Shown here: in pieces, positions 17,668 through 26,089 of the stretch | Position numbering within the stretch: the first letter of the stretch is position 1 | Layout: each line of letters starts with the position of its first letter | Source of the DNA: Blastococcus sp. DSM 46786 | GTDB taxonomy: Bacteria; Actinomycetota; Actinomycetes; Mycobacteriales; Geodermatophilaceae | Length of the DNA: 64,000 nucleotides | Assembly: GCF_900109665.1 (NCBI RefSeq) | Contig: NZ_FOAO01000007.1 | Span: forward strand, 124,001 to 188,000 | Reading direction: 5' to 3' | Notes under the pieces: model-generated | The model's database searches: none | The model's input: only the letters and a program-made list of their open reading frames with translations | Told to the model about the DNA's origin: nothing | Program-made: the position numbers and the translations under genes

Positions 17668-18072
17668 GTGACCGCTTCCTCGCTCGACCGTCCGCTCACG
17701 GGATCCGTCCAGTCCGCGGCCGGGCTGGACCTCCCACCCGCCGCGCCCCTCGCCCTCGAGGTGGCCGGTACCGCTGCCCTGCCGCGCCTCACCGTCGCCG
17801 GCGAGGTCGACTGCACCTCCGCCCCGCAGGTCGCCGCCGTCCTCGACGAGCTGGTCGCGGCTGCGCCGCAGGAGGTCCTCGTCGACCTGACCGCCGTCAC
17901 GTTCCTCGACTCCGCCGGTCTGTGCACCCTGGCCGCCGGGCACCGCAAGGCGCTGGCCGGCGGTGGGCGGCTGCGGGTCCTGGCCGCCACCCGTGCGGTC
18001 GTCAGGCCGCTGCAGATCACCGGGCTCTGGGACCTCCTCGGCGGCGAACGGGTCGGCGGCGCCGCGACCTGA
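17668..18072 (+). CDS. STAS-domain anti-sigma factor antagonist (RsbV-like)
   Basis: A 134-residue protein. After a 30-residue N-terminal extension, the STAS domain runs from LEVAGTAALPRLTVAGEVDC to the C-terminus. The phosphorylatable serine lies in FLDSAGLCTL, matching the D-S-A/S-G motif of SpoIIAA and RsbV. In the partner-switching scheme the unphosphorylated form captures an RsbW-type kinase and frees the sigma factor. The GTG start has GAGAGG upstream. Likely partners in this window are the RsbW-like protein (15775-16206) and the RsbP-like phosphatase (31290-33533), but several paralogues are usual in actinomycetes, so pairing is inference. Confidence 0.85.
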   Translation: MTASSLDRPLTGSVQSAAGLDLPPAAPLALEVAGTAALPRLTVAGEVDCTSAPQVAAVLDELVAAAPQEVLVDLTAVTFLDSAGLCTLAAGHRKALAGGGRLRVLAATRAVVRPLQITGLWDLLGGERVGGAAT

Positions 18073-18194
18073 TCGCCGCCCGGACCCGCCCTTCGGGGGC
18101 CGGGGGCGCGCGGCGACCGCCCGCGGGGCAGACTCGGGGCGCGACGCCCGGAGCCGGACCGGGTGCCGGGAGCGGACGAACGAGGAGGACCACC

Positions 18195-19406
18195 GTGCGC
18201 GATGCGGTCATCTGCGAGCCCCTGCGGACGCCGGTCGGCGGGTTCGGGGGCTCGCTGCGCGACGTCCCCGTCCAGGAGCTGGCGGCGACGGTGATCCGTG
18301 CGCTCCTGGAGCGCACCGGGCTGCCGCCCGAGTCGGTGGACGACGTCCTGCTCGGCCACTGCTACCCGACGATGGACGCGCCGGCCCTCGGCCGGGTCGC
18401 CGCCCTCGACGCCGGCCTGCCGGTGACGGCCTCGGGCCTCCAGGTCGACCGCCGCTGCGGCTCGGGCCTGCAGGCGGTCGTCTACGCGGCGCTGCAGGTG
18501 CGGTCCGGCGCCTCCGACGTCGTCCTCGCCGGTGGCGCGGAGTCGATGAGCAACGCGCCGTTCTACTCGACCGCCATGCGCTGGGGCGTCAAGCCCGGGC
18601 CCGGCGTGCTGCTGGAGGACGGGCTGGCCCGCGGCCGGGTCACCGCCGGCGGGCAGAACCACCCCGTGCCCGGCGGGATGCTCGAGACCGCGGAGAACGT
18701 CCGGCGCGACTACGGCATCGGCCGCCAGGAGCAGGACGAGTACGCCGTCCGCAGCCACCAGCGGGCCGCGGCCGCCACCGCCGAGGGGCGGTTCGCCGAC
18801 GAGATCGTGCCGGTGACGGTCAAGCACCGGAAGGGCGAGACCGTCGTCGAGCGCGACGAGCACATCCGCCCTGACTCCACGGTGGAGACCCTCGCCAAGC
18901 TCCGCCCGATCCTCGGCAAGAACGACCCCGACGCCACCGTCACCGCGGGCAACGCCTCCGGGCAGAACGACGGCGCCGCCGTCGCCATCGTCACCCACCC
19001 GGAGAAGGCCGCCGAGCTCGGCCTGCGGCCGCTGGCCCGCCTGGTGTCCTTCGGGGTGGGCGGGGTGCCGCCGAAGACCATGGGCATCGGCCCGGTGCCG
19101 GCCACCGCCAAGGCGCTCGCCCAGGCCGACCTCAAGCTCTCCGACGTCGACCTCATCGAGCTCAACGAGGCGTTCGCCAGCCAGGTGCTCGCCGTCGCCA
19201 AGGAGTGGGGCTTCACCGACTCCGACTGGGAGCGCACCAACGTCAACGGCTCGGGCATCTCGCTGGGCCACCCGGTGGGCGCGACCGGGGGCCGGATCCT
19301 GGCCACGCTGCTGCGCGAGATGGACCGCCGCGGCGCCCGCTACGGCCTCGAGACGATGTGCATCGGCGGCGGGCAGGGCCTCGCCGCGCTGTTCGAGCGC
19401 GTCTGA
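18195..19406 (+). CDS. Acetyl-CoA C-acetyltransferase / thiolase
   Basis: A 403-residue thiolase. The nucleophile Cys88 lies in RRCGSGLQAV, His359 in SLGHPVGATG and the second catalytic Cys389 in MCIGGGQG, so all three key residues are present. It condenses two acetyl-CoA to acetoacetyl-CoA or cleaves 3-ketoacyl-CoA. The GTG start has GAGGAGGA seven bases upstream. The next gene is a FabG/PhaB-like reductase, so the pair could make or break 3-hydroxyacyl-CoA, as in polyhydroxybutyrate metabolism, although no PHA synthase is in the window. A hairpin separates the two genes. Confidence 0.92.
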   Translation: MRDAVICEPLRTPVGGFGGSLRDVPVQELAATVIRALLERTGLPPESVDDVLLGHCYPTMDAPALGRVAALDAGLPVTASGLQVDRRCGSGLQAVVYAALQVRSGASDVVLAGGAESMSNAPFYSTAMRWGVKPGPGVLLEDGLARGRVTAGGQNHPVPGGMLETAENVRRDYGIGRQEQDEYAVRSHQRAAAATAEGRFADEIVPVTVKHRKGETVVERDEHIRPDSTVETLAKLRPILGKNDPDATVTAGNASGQNDGAAVAIVTHPEKAAELGLRPLARLVSFGVGGVPPKTMGIGPVPATAKALAQADLKLSDVDLIELNEAFASQVLAVAKEWGFTDSDWERTNVNGSGISLGHPVGATGGRILATLLREMDRRGARYGLETMCIGGGQGLAALFERV

Positions 19407-19413
19407 AGAAGGA

Positions 19414-19464
19414 CCCCGCTGCCCCCCACCGCTCGCGAGCTCGCGGCGGGCCCCTGCAGCGGGG
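19414..19464 (+). terminator. Hairpin between thiolase and reductase genes
   Basis: CCCCGCTGC (19414-19422) pairs with GCAGCGGGG (19456-19464), with further GC-rich pairing inside the loop. It starts seven bases after the thiolase stop and may attenuate transcription into the reductase gene. Confidence 0.5.
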
Positions 19465-19495
19465 CCGTTCCATCCCGTCGACCAGAGGAGTCTGC

Positions 19496-20257
19496 ATGTC
19501 CGAGTCCACTGCCCGCGTCGCGATCGTCACCGGAGCCGCCCGCGGCATCGGTGCGGCCACCGCGCTGCGGCTGGCCCAGGACGGCTTCGCCGTCGCGGTG
19601 ATCGACCTGAAGGAGGACGACGCCCGGGGCACCGTCGAGGCGATCGAGGCCGCCGGCGGCCGGGCGCTGGCCGTGGGGGCCGACGTCGGTGACGCCGAGC
19701 AGGTGCAGGCGGCCGTCGACCGGATCGCCGCGGAGCTGGGCCCGCCGGTGGTGCTGGTGAACAACGCCGGGGTCACCCGGGACAACATGCTGTTCAAGAT
19801 GAGCGACGCCGACTGGGACGTGGTCATGCACGTGCACCTGCGCGGCTCGTTCCTCATGACCCGCGCCGCCCAGAAGCACATGATCGACCAGAAGTGGGGG
19901 CGCATCGTCAACCTGTCGAGCACGTCCGCTCTGGGCAACCGCGGCCAGGCCAACTACGCCACCGCCAAGGCCGGTCTGCAGGGCTTCACCAAGACCCTCG
20001 CCATCGAGCTGGGCAAGTTCGGCGTGACCGCCAACTGCATCGCGCCGGGCTTCATCCAGACGGAGATGACCAAGGCCACCGCCGAGCGGATCGGCGAGGA
20101 CTGGGAGTCCTACGTGCAGAAGCGCGCGGCGGCGATCCCGGTCGCCCGCGCCGGCGTGCCGGAGGACATCGCGCACACCGTCTCGTTCTTCTGCAGCGAG
20201 GGCGCCGGGTTCGTCTCCGGGCAGGTCGTCTACGTCGCCGGCGGTCCGCGCACCTAG
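19496..20257 (+). CDS. SDR-family 3-oxoacyl-(ACP/CoA) reductase, FabG-like
   Basis: A 253-residue short-chain dehydrogenase. Cofactor motif TGAARGIGAA is at residues 12-21, NNAGVTRDN follows near 90, the catalytic Ser is in NLSST, and Tyr154 and Lys158 form the normal YxxxK (NYATAKAG). The sequence reads like acetoacetyl-CoA reductase or FabG. The ATG has AGAGGAG upstream. Together with the preceding thiolase it can interconvert acetyl-CoA and 3-hydroxybutyryl-CoA. The gene ends at a convergent gap with a palindromic repeat. Confidence 0.88.
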   Translation: MSESTARVAIVTGAARGIGAATALRLAQDGFAVAVIDLKEDDARGTVEAIEAAGGRALAVGADVGDAEQVQAAVDRIAAELGPPVVLVNNAGVTRDNMLFKMSDADWDVVMHVHLRGSFLMTRAAQKHMIDQKWGRIVNLSSTSALGNRGQANYATAKAGLQGFTKTLAIELGKFGVTANCIAPGFIQTEMTKATAERIGEDWESYVQKRAAAIPVARAGVPEDIAHTVSFFCSEGAGFVSGQVVYVAGGPRT

Positions 20258-20321
20258 GACCGCGTCACGCAACCTTCGACTGGTTCAAGCTGGGCCGGGT
20301 AGCGCTTCGCGTCAGGACAGT

Positions 20322-20368
20322 GTGCGCAGACGCGCCATTCCCGTGCCGAGAACTGACCATCTGCGCAC
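20322..20368. repeat. Palindromic element ending in GTGCGCAGA / TCTGCGCAC
   Basis: GTGCGCAGA (20322-20330) and TCTGCGCAC (20360-20368) are perfect inverted copies around a 29-base core, in the convergent gap 20258-20435. Its ends and size match the element at 25994-26040 (TGTGCGC-N-GACG ... GCGCAC), suggesting a dispersed repeat family. Nothing else is seen in this gap. Confidence 0.55.
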
Positions 20369-20435
20369 TCCGTCGCCAGCAGCGGCGGTCTCGGGAAGGC
20401 AGCCGCCAGGCAGGCGAACGTCGACGGCCGCAGTA

Positions 20436-21314
20436 CTAGGACGAGGGGTCGCGGTCGGGGTACCGCGCGCGGGCGAGGGCGTAGACCCCGAACGCCGCGA
20501 ACCCGGCCGCGACACCGCCGAGCAGCCACGGCCCGGCGCCCACCCCCGCGATCGCCGTCATCGCGCCGTCCAGGCCGGTCGCGGTGGAGGCGTCGAGCGA
20601 GGTGGCCGCCTGCCACAGCAGGACGCCGACCAGCGCGAAGGCGACGCCCTTCGCCAGGTACCCGATCCGCCCCAGCACCTCGATCGCCGGTTCCCAGCGG
20701 TCGGGGGCCGCGGGCAGGTCGATGTCGCGCATGAAGCCGCCGGTGCAGCCGCGCACGAACGTGTAGATCCCGACGGCGACCACCCCGGCCGCGACCGCGC
20801 CGATGAAGACGGCCCCGCCGGGGATCAGCAGCGTCTCCTCGGTGAGCTCGCGCAGCCGCTCGTCGGCCTCGTACTCGAACCCGAGGGCGAACAGCAGCGC
20901 GGTGAGCCCGAGGACGCCGTACACCGCGCCCTTGGCCAGGCACTTGGCGCAGACGACGGCGGTGCGCACCCGGTGCTCGCCGTCCAGCAGCCCGTGCCAC
21001 CAGAGCAGCACCTCCGCGGCCTGCCAGACGGCCAGCGACAGCATGCCCAGGCCGATCGCGACCAGCAGCAGCCGCCCGCCGGGCCCACCGGCGACCGTGA
21101 GCAGCGCGCCGGTCTGGTCGGGATCGGCGCCGCGCAGCCCCATCGCCATGCGCACCGCGAGCACGGCGATGAGCAGGTGCATCGCCCCGTAGGCGATGAG
21201 GCCGGCGCGGGCGAGGTGGACCAGCACCGGGTGGTCGGTGACCCGGCGGATCCGGACGACGACGTCGTGGAGGCGGTGGGCCAGCGCCCGGACCGAGGGC
21301 GCCGGCGGGCTCAC
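20436..21314 (-). CDS. DUF1206 membrane protein (second of a tandem pair)
   Basis: A 292-residue integral membrane protein with about six hydrophobic segments arranged as three DUF1206 repeats, each of two helices: HLARAGLIAYGAMHLLIAVL, LAKGAVYGVLGLTALLFAL and IGYLAKGVAFALVGVLLWQA start the three units. The function of DUF1206 is unknown. The GTG start overlaps the stop of the upstream paralogue (GTGA), so the two are co-translated. The protein ends in RARYPDRDPSS, almost the same as the RARYPERT end of its neighbour, showing duplication. Confidence 0.85.
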   Translation of the reverse strand: MSPPAPSVRALAHRLHDVVVRIRRVTDHPVLVHLARAGLIAYGAMHLLIAVLAVRMAMGLRGADPDQTGALLTVAGGPGGRLLLVAIGLGMLSLAVWQAAEVLLWWHGLLDGEHRVRTAVVCAKCLAKGAVYGVLGLTALLFALGFEYEADERLRELTEETLLIPGGAVFIGAVAAGVVAVGIYTFVRGCTGGFMRDIDLPAAPDRWEPAIEVLGRIGYLAKGVAFALVGVLLWQAATSLDASTATGLDGAMTAIAGVGAGPWLLGGVAAGFAAFGVYALARARYPDRDPSS

Positions 21315-22150
21315 GTGCGCTCGGGATAGCGCGCGCGGACGAAGCAGTAGGCGCCGAAGGCGGCGATCCCGACGGCGACGAGGGTCAGCAGCACCGGCCC
21401 GGCGGGCGCGGTCAGCAGCGTCTGCAGCGCGCCGTCCAGGCCGGACGCCTTGGCGGGGTCGAACGTGACCGCCGCCCACACGAGCAGCCCGCCGACGAGC
21501 CCGAGCGCGACCCCCTTGGCGGGGAAGCCGACCTGGCCGAGCCGGGTGACCAGCCGCCGGGCGGAGGACGAGCAGTCGCTGAGGTCGATCTCCTTGAGGA
21601 ACTTCTTGGTGACGCCCTTGTGGACGAGGTAGACCGCGACGCCCACGACGACCAGCCCGGCGGCGCCGACCAGCCAGCGGCCGGCGGGCCAGCCGAAGAC
21701 GCCGGCGGCGGCCTGCTGCTGGGACCCGCCGCCGGACTGCCCGCCCCCGGTGGCGAACCGGATCGCGAGCACGGCCAGGGCGGTGTAGACCACCGCCTTG
21801 GCTGCCGCCTTCACGGTCTTCTCCACCGCCGTGGTGCGGGCCTTGCCCGACGCCGACCAGCCGTGCCGCCAGCGGAGGATCTCGGCGGCCTGCCAGAGCG
21901 CCAGCGCGACCAGCCCGATGCCGAGCACCCACAGCAGCGGCTCGCCCAGCGGCTGCTCGGCCAGGGTGGCCAGCGCCCCGGACTGGTCGGCCTGCTCGCC
22001 GGCCCGGCCCCAGGCGAGCTGCAGCGCCAGCCAGGCGATGAGCACGTGCACCAGCCCGTAGGCGACCAGCCCCACGCGGGCCAGGTGCTCCAGGCCGTCG
22101 CTGTTCCCGGCCCGGCCCGCGACCGAGCCGGCCCTGTCCTGCACGCTCAT
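21311..22150 (-). CDS. DUF1206 membrane protein (first of a tandem pair)
   Basis: A 279-residue paralogue of the downstream gene with the same three two-helix repeats (HLARVGLVAYGLVHVLIAWL, AVVYTALAVLAIRFA, VGFPAKGVALGLVGGLLVW). A Gly/Ser/Gln linker (GGGQSGGGSQQQ) lies between repeats 2 and 3. The ATG has GGAGG seven bases upstream. Being first in the pair with the better ribosome-binding site, it likely drives translation of the second. A homo- or hetero-oligomeric membrane complex is plausible but not shown. Confidence 0.85.
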   Translation of the reverse strand: MSVQDRAGSVAGRAGNSDGLEHLARVGLVAYGLVHVLIAWLALQLAWGRAGEQADQSGALATLAEQPLGEPLLWVLGIGLVALALWQAAEILRWRHGWSASGKARTTAVEKTVKAAAKAVVYTALAVLAIRFATGGGQSGGGSQQQAAAGVFGWPAGRWLVGAAGLVVVGVAVYLVHKGVTKKFLKEIDLSDCSSSARRLVTRLGQVGFPAKGVALGLVGGLLVWAAVTFDPAKASGLDGALQTLLTAPAGPVLLTLVAVGIAAFGAYCFVRARYPERT

Positions 22151-22264
22151 CGCGGTGCCTCCTGCTCCGGCTCCGATGGCGGAGCGCCATGCGGTGATCA
22201 GCGTGGCACGGCCCACGTCCCGGTGCCTCCCCGTCCGGCGTGCGGCGTGGGGGACACTGGGTGC

Positions 22265-22924
22265 GTGGCGAACGGAACCGGAATCCTCTCGGCCGGCACG
22301 GTCGGCGCGGCGACCCCCGAGGTCGCCCGGCGCACCTGGCCGCGGTGGCTGGCCCTGGGTGTGGCGATGATCGCGGTCGCGGTCGTCGCCGTCGTCTGGG
22401 ACGCCGGTGCCCGCCTGCTGCTCGGCGGCGTGGGGCTGTTCCTGGCCGCGCGGGGGACGGTCCTGCTCCGGGGTGCCCGCGCCGGCGTCGTCCCCGGCGA
22501 GGTGGCCGGGCGGGCGCGGTCGCTGGGCACGGTGGCCGTGGTGGCCGGGGCCGCGGCCCTCGTCGTCGCCGTCACCTCGGCGTCCCTCGCGGCGGCGGTC
22601 CTCCTCGTCGGCGTCCCCCTGCTGCTCCTCGGCACGTCGCTCGGCCTGCTGGGCCGGGGCGGCGCGGCGAGGCGCGGGGGGCAGGCGCTGCTGGTCTGGT
22701 CGGTGCTGGTCACCGCTCTGCTGGTGGTCACCGGCGTGCTGCAGGGCGCCGACCGGGCCGCCGACGTCGCCACCGTGGTGGCCGCGCTGGTCCTCGCGGT
22801 GCTCGGCGTCCCGCTGCTGATCGGCGCGGCGCACCTGCGCACGGTGGCGGCGGCGCCCGCCCCGGCGCCGGTGGGCTCCGGCTGCGGTGGCTGCGCCTGC
22901 GGCGCGGGCGGCTGCGGGGCCTGA
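22265..22924 (+). CDS. Membrane protein with Cys/Gly-rich C-terminal tail
   Basis: A 219-residue protein with about six hydrophobic segments beginning at WLALGVAMIAVAVVAVVW. The C-terminus ends in a proline/alanine linker and a short cluster GCGGCACGAGGCGA with four cysteines, which could bind a metal or be lipid-modified. No family is recognised. The GTG start follows a GACACT box by six bases, which suggests a leaderless mRNA, and no ribosome-binding site is present. It is divergent from the DUF1206 pair and precedes the SIR2 gene by 29 bases, so it may share that transcript. Confidence 0.6.
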   Translation: MANGTGILSAGTVGAATPEVARRTWPRWLALGVAMIAVAVVAVVWDAGARLLLGGVGLFLAARGTVLLRGARAGVVPGEVAGRARSLGTVAVVAGAAALVVAVTSASLAAAVLLVGVPLLLLGTSLGLLGRGGAARRGGQALLVWSVLVTALLVVTGVLQGADRAADVATVVAALVLAVLGVPLLIGAAHLRTVAAAPAPAPVGSGCGGCACGAGGCGA

Positions 22925-22953
22925 CCGGCGCGCATGCCCCGCGGGCCCTGGGT

Positions 22954-24588
22954 ATGGCCCAGCCCGTGAGCGGACACGTCTTCGTCGTCGGGGCGGACCT
23001 GACGCGGCTGTCCTGCGACGACGTCCTGGTGCCCACCGACCGCTCGCTGCGGGTGGCCCGCGGTTGGTGCGCCCTGCTGCCCGACGAGCTGATCACCGAC
23101 CGGCGGGCGGACGGCGACTGCGTCGCGATGTCGTGGACCGGGGACGAGCGGGTGCTCGAGGTGCCCGGGGACGGCGCACGGCGCGCGTGGCTGGTCGACA
23201 CCGTCGACGGGGGCGCCGATGGAACGGGGAGCCGGGGGCGGTCCTGGCTGCTCGACGGGGCCCGCGAGGCGCTGGCCGCCGTCGCCCGGCGCGAGGTGCG
23301 CGAACCGGTGCTCGGGCGCGCACGGCGGTTGGTCGGGCTGCCCGCGCTGGGCACCGGCTGGGGCGGAGCCGCGGGCGAGCGCGGGGCCCTGCTGCAGCAG
23401 CTGCTGCCGGTGCTGCGCGAGGCCGCCGAGGAGCACGGCTTCGACGTCGCCCTGGTGCTGCGCCGGCCCAGCGACCTCGCCGCCGCCCAGCGGGTGCGGC
23501 GCGGCGAGGAGGGCGGCTGGGACCTGCCCGGGCGCCTGCGGGACCTGGCCGTGGACCTGGGCGAGCGCGCCCGCCGGGGTCAGCTGGCGGTCTTCATCGG
23601 CGCGGGGGTCAGCGCCGCCGCGGGGTTGCCGACGTGGGAGCAGCTGGTGCACGAGCTGGCGACCCGGTCGGGCCTGGACGACGCGCTGCGCGTGGGCCTC
23701 GCCCGGCTGCCGGCGCAGGACGCGGCGGCGCTGCTGGCCCGCGAGCTGGGCGCCGACGAGCTGGCGGCGTTCGTCCAGGAGCGGTTCGGGCCCGGCCACT
23801 ACGCCCTCGCGCACGCGCTGATCGCCGATCTGCCGGTGCAGGAGTTCGTGACCACGAACTACGACCCGCTGGTGGAGCTCGCCGCCGGTGACATCGGCCG
23901 GCAGGTGACCGTGCTGCCCCACGACGAGGCCCGGCCGGGGGCGCCGTGGCTGCTCAAGCTGCACGGGGACGCCGCGCACCCGGAGAGCGTGGTGCTGACC
24001 CGCGAGGAGTACCTGCAGTTCGGCAACACCGGTGCGGCGCTGGCGGGGGTGCTGCACTCGCTGCTGCTCACCCGGCACGTGCTGTTCGTGGGCACCTCGA
24101 TGCTGGACGACGACCTGATCCGGATCGCCCACCAGGTGCGCATCGCGCTGCAGACCCAGGGGGCGGGGACGGCACGGCGCACCGGGACCGTGCTCGCGCT
24201 GCAGGAGGACCCGGCCCGCGCCCGCCTGTGGGAGCAGGACGTCGAGACGGTGGCGATGAGCCCCGCGGACGCCTCGCCGGCCGAGGCCGCGCGCCGGCTG
24301 GAGGTGCTGCTCGACCTCATCGGCTGCCTGTCCACGCCGCCCACCGGCTACCTGCTGGACCCTGCCTACCGCGGGCTGCTCGACGAGGAGGAGCGGGTGC
24401 TCGCCGAGGCGCTGGCCGGGGTGGCCGCGGCGCTGCCCGGGGACGCCTCGTCCACGGTCGGGCAGGAGGTCGCCGGCCTGCTGCGCCGGCTGGGCCACGG
24501 CAGCTGCGCCGCCGACGGGGAGGACCCGCCCGTCGGCGTCGCCACCCGGCCCCGCGACGACCGGACGCAGGAGCAGCGGCCGGGCTGA
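22954..24588 (+). CDS. SIR2-domain protein with macrodomain-like N-terminus
   Basis: A 544-residue two-part protein. The C-terminal part (about 195-450) is a SIR2-like NAD-binding domain: FIGAGVSAAAGLPTW near 213, TTNYDPLVE near 299, the catalytic-type His337 in LKLHGDA and FVGTSMLDDDL near 377. The N-terminal part begins HVFVVGADLTRLSCDDVLVP and contains LPALGTGWGG at about 130-139, the pattern of a macrodomain (GDIT-like strand, then a PALGTG-like loop), which in other proteins binds ADP-ribose. Known SIR2 domains of this type are NADases in phage-defence systems or deacylases/ADP-ribosyltransferases. No membrane segment or signal is seen. The role is unproven; see findings. Confidence 0.78.
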   Translation: MAQPVSGHVFVVGADLTRLSCDDVLVPTDRSLRVARGWCALLPDELITDRRADGDCVAMSWTGDERVLEVPGDGARRAWLVDTVDGGADGTGSRGRSWLLDGAREALAAVARREVREPVLGRARRLVGLPALGTGWGGAAGERGALLQQLLPVLREAAEEHGFDVALVLRRPSDLAAAQRVRRGEEGGWDLPGRLRDLAVDLGERARRGQLAVFIGAGVSAAAGLPTWEQLVHELATRSGLDDALRVGLARLPAQDAAALLARELGADELAAFVQERFGPGHYALAHALIADLPVQEFVTTNYDPLVELAAGDIGRQVTVLPHDEARPGAPWLLKLHGDAAHPESVVLTREEYLQFGNTGAALAGVLHSLLLTRHVLFVGTSMLDDDLIRIAHQVRIALQTQGAGTARRTGTVLALQEDPARARLWEQDVETVAMSPADASPAEAARRLEVLLDLIGCLSTPPTGYLLDPAYRGLLDEEERVLAEALAGVAAALPGDASSTVGQEVAGLLRRLGHGSCAADGEDPPVGVATRPRDDRTQEQRPG

Positions 24589-24608
24589 GGGGTTGCCCAC
24601 CTGCGCGG

Positions 24609-25856
24609 ATGGGCACGGCACGGCTCATGCCACGTCTGGAGAACAGCCTGAAACTGCTGTCGAAGGGCTACGCCTGGCTACCCGACGAGCGCCGGCGGGC
24701 CGGCCGGGACGCGGTCGGGGTCCGGCTGGGCGGGATGCCGGCCGTCGGCATCGAGGGCCCCGAGGCGGCCCGCTTCCTCTACGACGAGGACCACGTGCGC
24801 CGCTCGCACGCCATCCCGGAGCCGGTGCAGGGCACGCTCTTCGGCAAGGGTGCGGTGCACACGCTGGACGGCGAGATGCACCGGGTGCGCAAGGCGATGT
24901 TCGTCGCGCTGCTGATGCGCGAGGACGGCATCGCCTCGCTGGTGGAGCGCACGACCGCGGCCTGGGACGCCGCGGTGCCCGAGTGGTCCCGCCGGTCGGA
25001 GATCGTGCTGTTCGACGAGGCGAGCCGGGTGCTGGCCGGTTCCGTGGCCCGGTGGACGGGCGTGCCGGTGCGCGACGAGGAGGTGCCCGGCCTCGCCCGC
25101 GACATGGTGGCCATGGTCGACGGCTTCGCGACCGGTGGGCCCCGCCACTTCCGGGCGCGCCGGGCCCGGGGCCGCCGGGAGCGGTGGCTGCAGCAGCTGG
25201 TCCGGGACGTGCGCAGCGGGCGGGCCCGGGTGGAGGAGGGCTCGGCGGTCGAGGTGGTGTCGCAGCACCGGGACGCCGACGGCGCCCAGCTACCGGCGGA
25301 CGTGGCCGCGGTGGAGCTGGTCAACATCATCCGGCCGACGACGGCGGTCGCCTGGTTCATGGCCTTCTCGGGCCACGCGCTGATCCGCTGGCCGGGCAAC
25401 CGGGAGCGGCTGGCGAGCGGTGACCCGGCATTCGCCGAGGCGTGGGCGCACGAGGTGCGGCGGTTCTACCCGTTCGCCCCGTTCATCGGCGGCCGCTCCC
25501 CGCAACGCAACGAGTTCGCCGGCGAGGAGATCCCCGAGAACGCCATGGTGCTGCTGGACCTGTACGGGCAGAACCACGACCCGGCGCTCTGGGACACCCC
25601 GTACGCCTTCCGCCCCGAGCGGTTCCTCGACCGCAAGATCGGCGAGTGGGAGCTGGTGCCGCAGGGCGGCGGCGACCCGCGCACCAACCACCGCTGCCCG
25701 GGGGAGCAGATCACCGTCGCGCTCATCTCGGCCCTCGCGGTGCGGCTGGCCCGGCTGGAGTGGGAGGCGCCCGAGCAGGACCTGACGATGGCGCTGCACC
25801 GGATCCCGGCCAGGCCGAGGAGCGGCGTGCGGCTGCGGGTGCGCGGCGGGACCTGA
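24609..25856 (+). CDS. CYP152-type cytochrome P450 fatty-acid peroxygenase
   Basis: A 415-residue P450. The heme-ligand Cys363 lies in NHRCPGEQ, preceded by the CYP152 signature LVPQGGGDPRTN. The I-helix has the Arg-Pro pair (Arg242-Pro243, IIRPTTAVAW) that replaces the usual acid-alcohol pair in peroxygenases, and LLDLYGQNHDP and PERF are also in place. With the first ATG, Cys363 and Arg242 fall at the same numbers as in Bacillus subtilis P450-BSbeta, which supports this start; ATG 24627 is an alternative. Such enzymes hydroxylate fatty acids at the alpha or beta carbon with H2O2 and need no reductase, and some decarboxylate them to terminal alkenes. Confidence 0.9.
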   Translation: MGTARLMPRLENSLKLLSKGYAWLPDERRRAGRDAVGVRLGGMPAVGIEGPEAARFLYDEDHVRRSHAIPEPVQGTLFGKGAVHTLDGEMHRVRKAMFVALLMREDGIASLVERTTAAWDAAVPEWSRRSEIVLFDEASRVLAGSVARWTGVPVRDEEVPGLARDMVAMVDGFATGGPRHFRARRARGRRERWLQQLVRDVRSGRARVEEGSAVEVVSQHRDADGAQLPADVAAVELVNIIRPTTAVAWFMAFSGHALIRWPGNRERLASGDPAFAEAWAHEVRRFYPFAPFIGGRSPQRNEFAGEEIPENAMVLLDLYGQNHDPALWDTPYAFRPERFLDRKIGEWELVPQGGGDPRTNHRCPGEQITVALISALAVRLARLEWEAPEQDLTMALHRIPARPRSGVRLRVRGGT

Positions 25857-25962
25857 GGCGGGCGCCCCGCCACGTGCGCTCCGGTACGGCACACGTGGAC
25901 GGTCCTGCGGGACACCGCCACGGAGGTCGAGGCCCTGACGCACCGGCCCCCTCACGGATCTC

Positions 25963-26052
25963 ACCGGCCAGCGTGTGCACTCACCGGTCAGCGTGTGCGC
26001 TGACGTCCACCCGAGCGCTCGAAAGTGGGCGTCGGCGCACACGCTGGCCGGT
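25963..26052. repeat. Palindromic element with a duplicated left arm
   Basis: The 18-base arm ACCGGNCAGCGTGTGCNC occurs twice in direct orientation (25963-25980 and 25983-26000) and once inverted (26035-26052, 17 of 18 paired with either copy). It occupies the convergent gap 25857-26089 between the P450 and helicase genes. Its inner ends match the element at 20321-20368. Confidence 0.65.
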
Positions 26053-26089
26053 CGTCGATCGCCCACCCGACGCCGGAGCAGCAGCGCGG

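Noticed and set aside
22198-24621. 807-codon minus-strand frame opposite the SIR2 gene
   Set aside because: The plus strand has all SIR2 motifs in order, while the antisense frame has none of any family.
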